A DNA stretch of 64,000 nucleotides from Marinoscillum sp965229915 (GTDB lineage: Bacteria; Bacteroidota; Bacteroidia; Cytophagales; Cyclobacteriaceae). The notes under the pieces were generated by a model that was not told the origin of the DNA, did not search any database, and was given only the letters and a program-made list of their open reading frames with translations. The stretch covers positions 3,162,001 to 3,226,000 of the forward strand of contig NZ_CBDDJZ010000001.1 in NCBI RefSeq assembly GCF_965229915.1, given 5' to 3'. The translations under genes and the position numbers were made by a program. Below, piece after piece: positions 9,200 through 18,011 of the stretch. Numbering within the stretch: position 1 is the stretch's first letter; every line of letters begins with the position of its first letter.

Positions 9200-9736
9200 A
9201 TGAAGAAACTACTTGCATTCAATGTTATTCTGTTATTATTCGCAATAAATGATACATTTGCGCAGAAATTTGGATATGTGGATACCCAATATGTGCTGGG
9301 TAGAATGTCCGAATACAAGGAAGCGCAAGCTGAAATAGAGACTCTTGCCAAAGGGTGGGAGACGGAAATTCAGTCCAAGTATAAAGAAGTGGAGGAGAAG
9401 GAGGCAGCGCTGCAAGCAGAAGAAGTTCTGCTTACTCCTGAGATGATGCAAGAGCGAAGAATGGAGATCGATCGAGCCTGGAAAGAGGTAAAGGAATACC
9501 AAAAACAGATTTTTGGATTCGATGGACTTTATTTTTTGAAGAAAAAGGAGCTGATAAAGCCTGTACAAGATCAGGTATTTGACGCTGTGGAAAAAGTTGC
9601 CAAAAACCACCGGTTACAGATCGTTTTCGATAAGTCTGGAGATTTGGTGATGATTTATACTGATCCCATTCATGACTACACGGATTATGTGTTGGAGGAA
9701 TTGGGGTTAGGTGAGAATAACGGAGAAAATAACTAG
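9200..9736 (+). CDS. OmpH/Skp family periplasmic chaperone (first copy)
   Basis: A 178-residue exported protein with the signal peptide MKKLLAFNVILLLFAINDTF and cleavage likely after AQ. The mature start KFGYVDTQYVLGRMSEYKEA is the conserved opening of the Skp/OmpH family, followed by a long alpha-helical hairpin (residues about 45-120) rich in E, K and Q, and a beta-rich end with IVFDKSGDLVMIY. Skp holds unfolded outer-membrane proteins for delivery to BamA, which lies 3 bases upstream. A second Skp-like gene follows with 16 bases between them. Confidence 0.92.
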   Translation: MKKLLAFNVILLLFAINDTFAQKFGYVDTQYVLGRMSEYKEAQAEIETLAKGWETEIQSKYKEVEEKEAALQAEEVLLTPEMMQERRMEIDRAWKEVKEYQKQIFGFDGLYFLKKKELIKPVQDQVFDAVEKVAKNHRLQIVFDKSGDLVMIYTDPIHDYTDYVLEELGLGENNGENN

Positions 9737-9752
9737 GAAACAACGATTAATT

Positions 9753-10295
9753 ATGAAAACTAAAGTTTTAAGCTTATTGGTTGCTCTTATGGCATGTGCT
9801 TTTACATTGTCAGCGCAAGAAAACTTGAAAATTGGATACACCAATGCTGATTATGTATTGAGCCTGCTACCTGAAGCAAAGCAAATTGATGCTGATTTAA
9901 AGGCATATGAGAAGCAGCTTCAGAATTCGATGCAAGCAAAATATAACGATCTGCAAACTAAAATGGCAGACTATCAGGAAAACGCAGCGTCATGGGATGA
10001 CCTGATCAGAACAGATAAAGAGCAGGAAATCGAAGCGCTTCGTCAGGGGATTCAAAAATTCTCGCAAGATGCAGAGCAGTCTATGGCTAAGAAGAGAAAT
10101 ACCCTTCTGCAGCCTGTGTATGAGAAAATAGGTACGGCAATCGAGCAAGTAGCTAAGGAGAATAACTACACGCATATTTTTAGCGCTGGTGCTCCAGGAT
10201 TTGATGTACTGTTGTACGCTAGAGAGCAAGACGATGTGTCTGATTTGATTCTTAAGAAATTGGGAATTACTCCACCGGCAGCTAATGGTGAGTAA
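9753..10295 (+). CDS. OmpH/Skp family periplasmic chaperone (second copy)
   Basis: A 180-residue paralogue of the preceding gene. ATG at 9753 is chosen because it gives a proper signal peptide (MKTKVLSLLVALMACAFTLS, cleavage after AQ); an in-frame start at 9711 would add a charged stretch before it and overlap the previous gene. The mature start NLKIGYTNADYVLSLLPEAK and the coiled-coil hairpin match the family, and the tail lacks the DKSGD turn of the first copy. The last gene of the bamA run; a strong hairpin terminator lies 23 bases after the stop. Confidence 0.92.
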   Translation: MKTKVLSLLVALMACAFTLSAQENLKIGYTNADYVLSLLPEAKQIDADLKAYEKQLQNSMQAKYNDLQTKMADYQENAASWDDLIRTDKEQEIEALRQGIQKFSQDAEQSMAKKRNTLLQPVYEKIGTAIEQVAKENNYTHIFSAGAPGFDVLLYAREQDDVSDLILKKLGITPPAANGE

Positions 10296-10317
10296 TACTT
10301 ATATCTAGAGATTATTC

Positions 10318-10342
10318 AAAGCGCCCGAGTGGCGCTTTTTTT
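10318..10342 (+). terminator. Rho-independent terminator after the skp genes
   Basis: AAAGCGCC pairs with GGCGCTTT around a CGAGT loop, and the right arm runs into a seven-base T-tract. It closes the bamA-skp transcript. It also sits between convergent genes (the next gene ends at 10361 on the minus strand); the A-run on its left gives the opposite strand a U-tract, so it may work both ways. Confidence 0.88.
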
Positions 10343-10360
10343 ATGCCTCTCAGATTGAGG

Positions 10361-10588
10361 TCATGCCGAATTATCTCGCTTATTGATGACCCGAATCATA
10401 ATTGCTGGAGCTACCACCGGAATGGCAATAGTGAGGAGGAAGAGTACGATTTTTTGCGCATTGCCAAAAGTATTGGTTCGGAGTATCGAACGGGTAGAAA
10501 GAATAAAGAGTATGGCGGCACCAATGAGGCCAAGCGCCACCATCAGTTGCCAGACCATCATGGATGGTCCCTGTGTCATTACTTCCAT
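10361..10588 (-). CDS. Small two-helix membrane protein, unknown function
   Basis: A 75-residue protein with two strong hydrophobic segments (roughly residues 12-32 and 45-65), a basic loop SILRTNTFGNAQK between them and a charged tail. I do not recognise a named family beyond small two-helix membrane proteins. It lies 57 bases downstream of chrA on the same strand and may be on its transcript. The opposite strand also has open frames here, but they lack membrane-protein periodicity and run through the terminator side, so the minus-strand reading is preferred. Confidence 0.6.
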   Translation of the reverse strand: MEVMTQGPSMMVWQLMVALGLIGAAILFILSTRSILRTNTFGNAQKIVLFLLTIAIPVVAPAIMIRVINKRDNSA

Positions 10589-10645
10589 ATTAGCTGAGTT
10601 CTTAATGTTTATCGAAATTAACCCTGAAAAACGAAGCTTACAATC

Positions 10646-11827
10646 CTAATTGAGAATTATACCAGTAATCAAACCTGTGAGGATGATAAACGGAGTAGGG
10701 ATCCTGGTGAAAAACATCAGACACATAGTACCAAGTATGAGGATATAGTTAAGTGTGGATGGAGGTATTGGTTCAAACAACAAAAACGCGGCTGCTATTA
10801 CCATCCCTGAGCTCACTGCATTGATGCCTTCCAGTGATGCCTTGATCATTCGGTACTTCTTAAGATCCTCCCAAAACCTACTCACAAAAAAGATGAAAAA
10901 CGTACCCGGCAGAAAGACACCAGCTGCTGCCATCAATCCTCCTAGAATCTGTTGAAGTGTATCCGTATCACGCATGCTGAGTGTACCTACATACGCACTG
11001 AAAGAAAAAACAGGTCCTGGTAATGCCTGGACAAAGCCATATCCAGAGAGGAACTGCTCTGATGTCAGATACTCTTTGAACTCAACAAACTCAGTATACA
11101 ACAGCGGGACCAACACCTGCCCACCTCCAAAAATCAAACTGCCATTTCTGTAAAAATTCTCAAAAAGCCGAATGGGCAAATACTGAGTTACCCCACCCAA
11201 TACTGCAGCAAATACGAGTACTGAAATCCATAAAATGAAATTTGACCAGTTGATCTTGATCGTTGTTTTTTCCTCAACAGGTTGATTTTTGTATTTGAAT
11301 GCAGTCACAAAACCACCAATGAGTAGCATGATAGGGAATGCCCACGGCGTCCGAAAAATGTAAGCAGCCATGGTAGAAATAATCATCAGGAAAAACCCAG
11401 TCCGAGTGGACACCACACTACTCGATATCTTGTAAGCTGAATAAGCAACAATCCCCACAGCTATAGGCTGAATATACTTTAGGAACTCCAGTGATACGTT
11501 GAGCTCCTCAAACATGTTGACCATGATCCCGAGAGAAATCATGATGGTCATAGCTGGCAAAGCCCAAATGAGTAGCGTTAGGTAAGCCAATCCAGGTCCG
11601 CCTATTTTAAATCCTATGGCGGTGATCGTTTGAGTGGACGTAGGACCAGGTAATATCTGACAGAGTGCGTGTAGCTCTATCAGGTCTTGTTCAGTCAGAT
11701 AGCCACGCTTCTCCACCATCATGTCTAGAAACAACGCAAGGTGCGCGGTAGGTCCACCAAAGGAAGTTAAGGAAAGGATTAGCACATCCTTCAAAAATAT
11801 GATGTATCTAACCCTGCGAACTGACAT
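10646..11827 (-). CDS. chrA: Chromate transporter family protein (ChrA, two-domain)
   Basis: A 393-residue inner-membrane protein of the CHR family with two homologous halves. The N-terminal half has SLTSFGGPTAHLALF (residues about 16-30) and the CQILPGPTSTQ block; the C-terminal half repeats the pattern as IFGGGQVLVPLL and VQALPGPVFSFSAY. About ten to twelve hydrophobic segments are visible. Characterised two-domain members export chromate, but many are annotated only by homology and other anions are possible. Its start overlaps the stop of the oxygenase gene upstream by one base, so the two are probably co-transcribed. Confidence 0.88.
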   Translation of the reverse strand: MSVRRVRYIIFLKDVLILSLTSFGGPTAHLALFLDMMVEKRGYLTEQDLIELHALCQILPGPTSTQTITAIGFKIGGPGLAYLTLLIWALPAMTIMISLGIMVNMFEELNVSLEFLKYIQPIAVGIVAYSAYKISSSVVSTRTGFFLMIISTMAAYIFRTPWAFPIMLLIGGFVTAFKYKNQPVEEKTTIKINWSNFILWISVLVFAAVLGGVTQYLPIRLFENFYRNGSLIFGGGQVLVPLLYTEFVEFKEYLTSEQFLSGYGFVQALPGPVFSFSAYVGTLSMRDTDTLQQILGGLMAAAGVFLPGTFFIFFVSRFWEDLKKYRMIKASLEGINAVSSGMVIAAAFLLFEPIPPSTLNYILILGTMCLMFFTRIPTPFIILTGLITGIILN

Positions 11828-12789
11828 TAGGATTTCAAACCAATTTCTTTGAGACGTTCATCCAAAAACTCACCGGCAGTCATGTCTTCATACCGTTTGG
11901 GATTGTCTTCGCTGATGCAGCTATCCAGGCAGGTAAGATCCATGCTGGATCGCGGATGCATGAAAAAAGGAATGGAGTAGCGCGAAGTTCCCATCTGATC
12001 TCGTGGTGGGTTAACCACTCGGTGTATTGTAGATTTCAACTTATGATTGGTTAGCCTATCCAGCATATCTCCTACGTTCACCACTATCTGATCGGGCAAT
12101 GCAGTGATTGGGATCCACTCACCATCCCTGCGAAGGACCTGCAGGCCATCAGCACTAGCACCCATGAGTAGGGTAATCAGATTGATATCTCCATGCTCAG
12201 CTGCTCTCACGGCGTCTTCCGGGATTTCATCTGGATTCTCGATGGGGAAATAGTGTATTTGACGTAGGATGCTATTACCCTTTTTGACTTTATCATCAAA
12301 ATAATACTCATCCAGTCCCAGATGAAGGGCAATGGCTCGGAGCATTTGTATACCCGCCGCCTCGAGTGTCTTATAAGCTTCAGTGGTGTATTCTTTGAAC
12401 TCAGCAACTTCATGTGGCCAGATGTTGTCAGGATATTCGGGAAGCTGATCTTCTGGAGGTTGTCCCACATGATAAAATTCCTTAAGATCCCCGGTGTTAC
12501 GACCTTTGGCTTTCTCCCGACCTTTGCTGATATACCCTCTTTGCCCAGCCAGTTCCTTTTTCTCATATTGCAGCTTCACATCATCGGGTAGGCTGAAAAA
12601 CTTCTGTACAGTAGCATAGAGCTTTTTTGTCAGCTCATCAGATAGTCCGTGATTTTTGATGGCCACAAAGCCAATGTTCTGGTAAGCATTGCCCAGATCT
12701 GCTACAAATTGTAATTTTTTTTCGGCATCACCTGAGGTGAAATCTGCAAGATCTAACGAAGGAATTTCGCTATATAAAGTATCGCTCAT
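11827..12789 (-). CDS. Isopenicillin-N-synthase-like 2-oxoglutarate/Fe(II) oxygenase
   Basis: A 320-residue member of the non-haem iron oxygenase superfamily. The N-terminal DIOX_N part (IPSLDLADF, FVAIKNHG) is followed by the double-stranded beta-helix core with the iron triad: His and Asp in EHGDINLITLL, the distal His in STIHRVVNP, and the Arg of RYSIPFF that normally binds the cosubstrate carboxylate. No beta-lactam genes are nearby, so the name describes the fold only. The substrate is unknown. ATG at 12789 gives the full N-terminal domain. Confidence 0.88.
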   Translation of the reverse strand: MSDTLYSEIPSLDLADFTSGDAEKKLQFVADLGNAYQNIGFVAIKNHGLSDELTKKLYATVQKFFSLPDDVKLQYEKKELAGQRGYISKGREKAKGRNTGDLKEFYHVGQPPEDQLPEYPDNIWPHEVAEFKEYTTEAYKTLEAAGIQMLRAIALHLGLDEYYFDDKVKKGNSILRQIHYFPIENPDEIPEDAVRAAEHGDINLITLLMGASADGLQVLRRDGEWIPITALPDQIVVNVGDMLDRLTNHKLKSTIHRVVNPPRDQMGTSRYSIPFFMHPRSSMDLTCLDSCISEDNPKRYEDMTAGEFLDERLKEIGLKS

Positions 12790-12832
12790 ATCTTTTGGGG
12801 TCAGTTCAAAAATAAACTCATTTGACCAAAAA

Positions 12833-13519
12833 TCATTGAAAAACCTGGTGTAACACCTTCAAAGATTTGATCTCTCCGATGGCATCTGTGTGATGATGGT
12901 AATAGTTGAGAATGAGCTCCAGGGCTTTGAATCTCAATTGACCACTCCCACCTATGTCATCGGAAAAGTCACTGCTGATGACCGCAGACACAAAATTGAG
13001 TAGCTGCTGATCTTCATGTATCATTTCCAATTCCATACTTCGGATGAGCTCGTCACCATCAGCCACACCCAAGCCTAGATAAGGTAAGATTTTCAAGAGA
13101 AAATGTAAATGAAAATTCTCAATTTGTGCAGTCATGGAGTCAAACTCCCGTACTGCGGTGTATAAAAAGCCAAATAGCATTTCCTGAGGACCTTTCTCAT
13201 GATACAGCAGCTTGGAGAGTATTTCTGACAAGAAAAGTACGATGGTACTTTTTTTAATATCAGTTTGAATACTGTGAGTAGGGGTAAGGTATTTATATTC
13301 AGATAATCGTTGGATCTCCCGACCAGATTTCATATAAATAACCAGATCTAACAATGAAAATGGCTGGAAATAGCCAATGCTGCGCTTGGAACGAGCGCTA
13401 CGTATACCATTCACCATGAATGAAGTTAGCCCATGATCTTCGGTGAAGATCTGCACGATAATGCTTGACTCCTGGTATTTGATGTATTTAATGACAATTC
13501 CCCGAGTCTTTTCTATCAT
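12833..13519 (-). CDS. recO: DNA repair protein RecO
   Basis: RecO helps load RecA onto SSB-coated DNA in the RecFOR pathway. The 228-residue protein opens with MIEKTRGIVIKYIKYQESS, the OB-fold start typical of RecO, followed by FTEDHGLTSFMVNGIRS and the YFQPFSLLDL block, then an all-helical C-terminal part. I see no four-Cys zinc site, which several RecO families also lack. The ATG overlaps the end of the porZ-like gene by 4 bases. Confidence 0.92.
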   Translation of the reverse strand: MIEKTRGIVIKYIKYQESSIIVQIFTEDHGLTSFMVNGIRSARSKRSIGYFQPFSLLDLVIYMKSGREIQRLSEYKYLTPTHSIQTDIKKSTIVLFLSEILSKLLYHEKGPQEMLFGFLYTAVREFDSMTAQIENFHLHFLLKILPYLGLGVADGDELIRSMELEMIHEDQQLLNFVSAVISSDFSDDIGGSGQLRFKALELILNYYHHHTDAIGEIKSLKVLHQVFQ

Positions 13520-15690
13520 TCTTCGATTACGGCTATTTTACCAATGTAAGACTCCTCTCCATCGAAGGTAGAGCTAAAAACAATATACACTCCTGAAGCC
13601 ACTCGTCGCTGATTGTAATCCAACAAGTCCCAGCTGGCAGAACTCCCATTTGCTTGTACTTCTCTAATCAGTTTTCCATTGATATCGGCGATTTTCAGGT
13701 TGGCATTTTGAGCAAGTCCGCTAAAACCTACCTGTCCACTGTAGCCTGGCCTAATCGGGTTGGGAAAAATCTTGACATTGGAATGGACAGGGCTACCAAT
13801 AGAGGAATTTGACCGAAACGAACTCAATCCCTTATCGGTAAGCATGAATACTTCACCATTGGTAGAGTTATAGGCGAATTCTTGAATGGTATTTGAAGGC
13901 AAAGGCGAATTTCTTTCTGTAAACCGATAAACTAGTATGCTTAGGTTGCTGTCAAACACCCAGACGCCATCATCGGATGTGCCCACCCAGAGTCGATTAC
14001 CTCCATCAATGGTTAGAGCCGTCACAGCTTGTCCATTGAAGAGTTGGTCAGCATCAAATATGGCAGGAATTCCGTTTTGATCATCAAAGATATAAGTGGC
14101 ATCACTAAAGGAAACCAAACCTGACTGAGTACCTACCCAGCTCTCATCTGTCAATGAAATGCTCACCGCATTGACGGAATTGCTGGAAAGTTCATCAGCC
14201 GTAGTAAGAAGCCGGTAATTGTCATCTGATAATTCGAGGTTGATAATACCACCACCATCAAATGAGGCTCGTGTCATCCATAGTGTTTCTCCGCGAGAGA
14301 TATCAAGCCCAGTTGGATATCGGGTAGCAGTATAGCCTTCGTCATAAGTGGTCAAGGACTCGTCGGGGTTCATCAAAACCAATGGTGACTGGTGATCAAA
14401 ACAAGTTATGTAAAGCGAATTAGATGCCTTGATTGCCGGTATGACCACCTCTCCAGAAGTTGAGCTTACAGGGATGTTTAATTTCGAGTTGGTAGTGGCG
14501 TTGAGCAAGCCATAGCCTGCAGAAGCGAGGTAAAGATTTCCGTTAAAGTATTGGCCATCCGTAATGTTGAAGAAACCATTTGGCGTTTCAGTCTGCCAGG
14601 ATTGATTATCGAAGAGGACATACCCGAGACTATCCTTTTGTCCGGTATAAGACTGCACATTGGGGCCATAAAAGCCGAGGATCATGTCGTTGGTAAAACG
14701 GATATGTGTCAGATCGTCTGAGAATGGGCCATTGGGAAGGAGAGGCTGCCCCATTGGATCCACCAGACCCTGAGTTTCGGAGGCCAACCACCAGCCATTA
14801 TCCCAATGAAGACGATTGATTTCGTGATCGTAGTGTTGAGCATTGGTAAGAGAGCCACTAACCAATTCATATCGCGAATTGTTCATTAATAAAAAGATAG
14901 ATTCGTCAACTACCTCCAGGTCTTTTACAGACAGGTCTGAAGAAAATAGTAAGGTCTTATCTCCTGATTGAATATCGTAAGAAACCACGGAGGTGTCATT
15001 GACTATGGCTAGCACCTCATTGGGAGATTGGACAGTTAGATCACTGTAACTGTCAGTGGCAGGTGCTAGTGTCTTCCAGTTATTGAAATCCAGCAGGTTT
15101 TGACTGAGTAGACCGGCTAGCATGCCCTGGTTAGTAGCCGCGATCAGGTAATCAGGTGTAGAGGTAAGCTGATAAGCGGACACGTCAGTGGCGTTTTCAC
15201 CAATGGATTGGTAGTTTTCAATGATCTCACCCGTGTTGATGTTGATGACGACAATTCCGAAACCATTGGCTGCATAGATCTTGTTATTTCTAGTTTCCAC
15301 ATCCCGGATTGCTTTGTTGCCAACCAGCTGAGATTCATATATTTCTGTGACATTTATTGCTCCAGCATTTCTAAAAATATCGACCAGACCTGATGGATAT
15401 CCAAGTACCAAGGCACCGGAAGATTCGCCGTAAGCCATGGCAGAGCTGCCCACATCTGATAACCCATCTAGCTTGGTAAGTAGGTTGAGACTGCCATCAT
15501 TCTTGTTGAGATAAAAAACTCCATTCTCAGCGGCGGCAATTATACTTGCCGGACCACTGACGATGCGTTCTATCTGATTGTAGCTAAAATGAGTACGCCA
15601 TGTTTCAATTGGAATATCCTGCGAGAGACAAGCAAAAGGAAGCAGTAAAAGAAAAAGTAGGTTACTTCTTAGATCCATTCGTTTTTTCAT
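13516..15690 (-). CDS. porZ: PorZ-like type IX secretion protein with beta-propellers and T9SS C-terminal domain
   Basis: A large exported protein of about 724 residues. From ATG at 15690 it has a signal peptide (MKKRMDLRSNLLFLLLLPFA, cleavage near LSQ); an upstream in-frame ATG at 15717 would put a non-conserved stretch first, and 15678 is also possible. The mature part starts IETWRTHFSYNQIERI and contains two-component-regulator-type propeller repeats (LWVGTSDDGVWVFD, ESWVGTQSGLVSF). The last 90 residues form a T9SS sorting-type domain (VKIFPNPIRPG, the IADINGKLIREV turn, WDLLDYNQRRVASGVYIV). PorZ of Porphyromonas belongs to the surface attachment complex that handles T9SS cargo. Neighbours recO and tdk overlap it on both sides. 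Whether it is true PorZ or a propeller cargo is not certain. Confidence 0.8.
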   Translation of the reverse strand: MKKRMDLRSNLLFLLLLPFACLSQDIPIETWRTHFSYNQIERIVSGPASIIAAAENGVFYLNKNDGSLNLLTKLDGLSDVGSSAMAYGESSGALVLGYPSGLVDIFRNAGAINVTEIYESQLVGNKAIRDVETRNNKIYAANGFGIVVININTGEIIENYQSIGENATDVSAYQLTSTPDYLIAATNQGMLAGLLSQNLLDFNNWKTLAPATDSYSDLTVQSPNEVLAIVNDTSVVSYDIQSGDKTLLFSSDLSVKDLEVVDESIFLLMNNSRYELVSGSLTNAQHYDHEINRLHWDNGWWLASETQGLVDPMGQPLLPNGPFSDDLTHIRFTNDMILGFYGPNVQSYTGQKDSLGYVLFDNQSWQTETPNGFFNITDGQYFNGNLYLASAGYGLLNATTNSKLNIPVSSTSGEVVIPAIKASNSLYITCFDHQSPLVLMNPDESLTTYDEGYTATRYPTGLDISRGETLWMTRASFDGGGIINLELSDDNYRLLTTADELSSNSVNAVSISLTDESWVGTQSGLVSFSDATYIFDDQNGIPAIFDADQLFNGQAVTALTIDGGNRLWVGTSDDGVWVFDSNLSILVYRFTERNSPLPSNTIQEFAYNSTNGEVFMLTDKGLSSFRSNSSIGSPVHSNVKIFPNPIRPGYSGQVGFSGLAQNANLKIADINGKLIREVQANGSSASWDLLDYNQRRVASGVYIVFSSTFDGEESYIGKIAVIEE

Positions 15691-16249
15691 GAAAACATTT
15701 TCTGCAGAGTGCCTCATAGATATCCTTTTCTCCTAAAACGACCGTCTTCTTAGATTTAGTTCGTCGATGTGAATAAGAAGCTACTTTACCACAATCCATA
15801 CAGATGGCGTGTACTTTAGTGATGTATTCAGCAATGGCCATTAGCTTGTCCATAGGCTCGAAGGGGTGTCCCAGAAAATCCATATCTAGACCAGCCACAA
15901 TCACGCGCTTTCCTTGATCAGCTAGTTGATTGGCCACAGCAATAATTTCCTTATCAAAGAACTGTGCTTCATCGATACCTACTACATCACAGTTGGTAGC
16001 TCTCAGCAAGATGTCCTGAGCAAAATTCACCGGAGTGGAATTAATCTTGTTAGCATTGTGAGAGACCACCTGCTCTTTAGAGTATCGCTTATCCACCTTG
16101 GGCTTAAAGATTTCTACATGCTGCTGAGCCAGTAATGCTCTATTGAGCCGACGTATGAGTTCTTCTGTTTTGCCCGAAAACATCGATCCGCAAATCACTT
16201 CAATCCAACCGGATTTGCTCTGACTTCCAATATTTGGTTCTACAAACAT
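15662..16249 (-). CDS. tdk: Thymidine kinase
   Basis: Phosphorylates thymidine for salvage. The 195-residue type II enzyme has the P-loop GSMFSGKTEEL (residues about 22-32), the catalytic and substrate block GIDEAQFF near residue 95, and a zinc site made by CMDCGK and a CRKC pair near the C-terminus. Its tail overlaps the start of the porZ-like gene by about 30 bases, and its ATG directly abuts the stop of the ferredoxin gene. Confidence 0.95.
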   Translation of the reverse strand: MFVEPNIGSQSKSGWIEVICGSMFSGKTEELIRRLNRALLAQQHVEIFKPKVDKRYSKEQVVSHNANKINSTPVNFAQDILLRATNCDVVGIDEAQFFDKEIIAVANQLADQGKRVIVAGLDMDFLGHPFEPMDKLMAIAEYITKVHAICMDCGKVASYSHRRTKSKKTVVLGEKDIYEALCRKCFHEKTNGSKK

Positions 16250-16570
16250 CTACTCTGAGTAATCTATATGAGGTAGTTGATAAGCTTGAGGTACTCTGAT
16301 TCTTATATCTCCTGATACCTGACACTGACAGGAGAGTCGTTCATTTTCTCCAAGCTTCCCCAATTTAATAAATCTAATTTCAGCTTCTGTGGGATCGTTG
16401 AGGTGTTGGTGTCCTTTCAGGATGATCGCCGTGCAGGTGGTACAGCGGCCCTTCATGCCACAAGCATGCATCCAATCGGTCTCCTCCAGCAAAATATCCA
16501 GAAGTTTTTCCGTTTTAGACTTGCAATGAATAGTTTTACTATGGAGGTTTTCAATAGTGACTTCTGGCAT
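16250..16570 (-). CDS. 2Fe-2S ferredoxin
   Basis: A 106-residue electron carrier. With ATG at 16570 (MPEVTIENLHSK), the cysteines of the adrenodoxin-type cluster motif C-x5-C-x2-C fall at residues 37, 43 and 46, with the fourth at 81 in ERLSCQCQV. An in-frame ATG at 16585 adds five residues and leaves only five bases to the divergent gene at 16591, so the shorter start is preferred. Its redox partner is not in the window. Confidence 0.88.
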   Translation of the reverse strand: MPEVTIENLHSKTIHCKSKTEKLLDILLEETDWMHACGMKGRCTTCTAIILKGHQHLNDPTEAEIRFIKLGKLGENERLSCQCQVSGDIRIRVPQAYQLPHIDYSE

Positions 16571-16590
16571 TTTCAATCTTCCCAAATCTT

Positions 16591-18009
16591 ATGCAAAGGA
16601 AACTAAATGATGAATTTATCAGAGAATATAGTGAAGAGTTTTCTGAAAAAATCACCTCGGAATTTTTCGCAGAAAAGGAGCGGATTACGGGTAAGGAAAT
16701 TCTGAATGTTTCCCCATCGAAGCAGCTTAATTTTTTCATTTTAAAGATCCTCTTCCGTAAGTGGCAGGAGGAGATGAAGAAACTGGAGAGTCCTTTTTTC
16801 AACTATAAGAGTCCTGAGGTGCGAAAGGCAATGGTTCAGTTCATGAACACACTGTCACAGCACATAGAGGTCAGTGGGGATCACTTCATTTCCATGGCTG
16901 AAGAGGCGGTAGCTGATACGCTTTTGCTTGCTGTTGACCCTGGGAGTTATCTTTCTCTGGAGTTTGAAGCAATGGATGTTTCTAAGGTCACTGATAAAAT
17001 GACCAAACCCATTTTGAAGTACATCAAGCTTCACAAAGAGGAGATTTCAGCCTTTTTCGCAGAAAATGAAGGAGCGGACATTGATGAGTTTGTGGAGAAC
17101 GCTTCAGACTATTTTGATGATTTGGAGGTCAGTGATATTGTTCAGAACCAATTGGAACTGCTGTCTCAGATTGTGCCACTATCCGAGGATGATCTATACT
17201 TCAAGGAAGAGGATGAATTGGATCTTGATGAGGAGGAGGATGAGCTTCCTGAAGTAGATGATTCCATTCTGGATGATGAGGACGATGAATCAGCCATAGA
17301 GCCTGAAGAGGATGAAGATAGTGACGAAGAAGTGAGTTTTGACTATCCGGAAGAAGAGGAATCGGAAACACTGAACCATACTGACGAGGAGGGCACTGAT
17401 GAAAAGGTGAGTGAATCAAAAGAGTCGGCAGAATTAGTTGATTCCGAGGAAGAGTCGGAGGATTCCGAGGAAGCCAGTGATGATGACGATGAGGAGAAGT
17501 ACCTGGCCGAGGATGGTCGTGACTCTTATTCTGAAGAAACATTCGATGAGGATGATGAAGAAAATGAGGATGGAACCATAGAAGAAGAGAAAATCTCGGA
17601 CGAGTCAGAGGAAGACAGTGTCTCCGCAGCTGATGATGAAACCGTACCAAATGGGCCAGCTTCTGAAGATGATGAATCTGTCAATGAAAAGTTTGCCGAA
17701 CAGTCTCCAACCATCAATGATAAGTTTTCCAAAGAAGACGATGATACTGTGGCTGGAAATCTGGAGAAAAAGCCAGTTAGTACCATTATGGAGGCCATTT
17801 CAGTGAATCACCGCTACATGTTTACCAAAGAATTGTTTGATGGCAATCGTGAGGCATTTACAGCAGCCATAGAGAACATTGAATCACAGGAGTCCTTTGA
17901 TGATGCAGTGGAAATGTTGGTTCAGCGCTATGCCAATAAACTCGGTTGGGACATGAACAGCGACGAAGTGAAGGAGCTGCTAAAAGTAATTTTTAGAAGG
18001 TTTAGATAG
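16591..18009 (+). CDS. Hypothetical protein with very acidic linker and a conserved C-terminal module
   Basis: A 472-residue soluble protein in three parts. Residues about 1-205 are a helical region with hydrophobic cores (ILKILFRKWQEEM, AVADTLLLAVDPGSYLSLEF). Residues about 205-390 are dominated by Asp, Glu and Ser, with long runs such as DLDEEEDELPEVDD. The last 75 residues form a compact module (INHRYMF-like VNHRYMFTKELFDGN, then VQRYANKLGWDMNSDEVKEL and a terminal IFRRFR). I recall similar terminal modules, a Q/HRF-x-F-x-x-x-LFxGN motif with a final RRF, in many Bacteroidota hypothetical proteins; this is from memory. No signal peptide or membrane segment. Two bases separate its stop from the convergent rodA stop. 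Confidence 0.75.
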   Translation: MQRKLNDEFIREYSEEFSEKITSEFFAEKERITGKEILNVSPSKQLNFFILKILFRKWQEEMKKLESPFFNYKSPEVRKAMVQFMNTLSQHIEVSGDHFISMAEEAVADTLLLAVDPGSYLSLEFEAMDVSKVTDKMTKPILKYIKLHKEEISAFFAENEGADIDEFVENASDYFDDLEVSDIVQNQLELLSQIVPLSEDDLYFKEEDELDLDEEEDELPEVDDSILDDEDDESAIEPEEDEDSDEEVSFDYPEEEESETLNHTDEEGTDEKVSESKESAELVDSEEESEDSEEASDDDDEEKYLAEDGRDSYSEETFDEDDEENEDGTIEEEKISDESEEDSVSAADDETVPNGPASEDDESVNEKFAEQSPTINDKFSKEDDDTVAGNLEKKPVSTIMEAISVNHRYMFTKELFDGNREAFTAAIENIESQESFDDAVEMLVQRYANKLGWDMNSDEVKELLKVIFRRFR

Positions 18010-18011
18010 TA

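Noticed and set aside
10343..10649. Plus-strand open frames opposite the small membrane protein
   Set aside because: They start inside or just after the terminator and lack membrane or domain patterns, while the minus-strand reading has two clean membrane helices.
11827..12789. Beta-lactam biosynthesis (isopenicillin N synthase)
   Set aside because: Only the fold is shared; no peptide synthetase or other beta-lactam gene is present.
17201..17650. 149-codon open frame on the minus strand within the acidic-linker gene
   Set aside because: It is the antisense of GAN-rich Asp/Glu codons, which avoids stops and gives a His/Pro/Leu-rich string with no domain; the plus-strand gene has sound termini.
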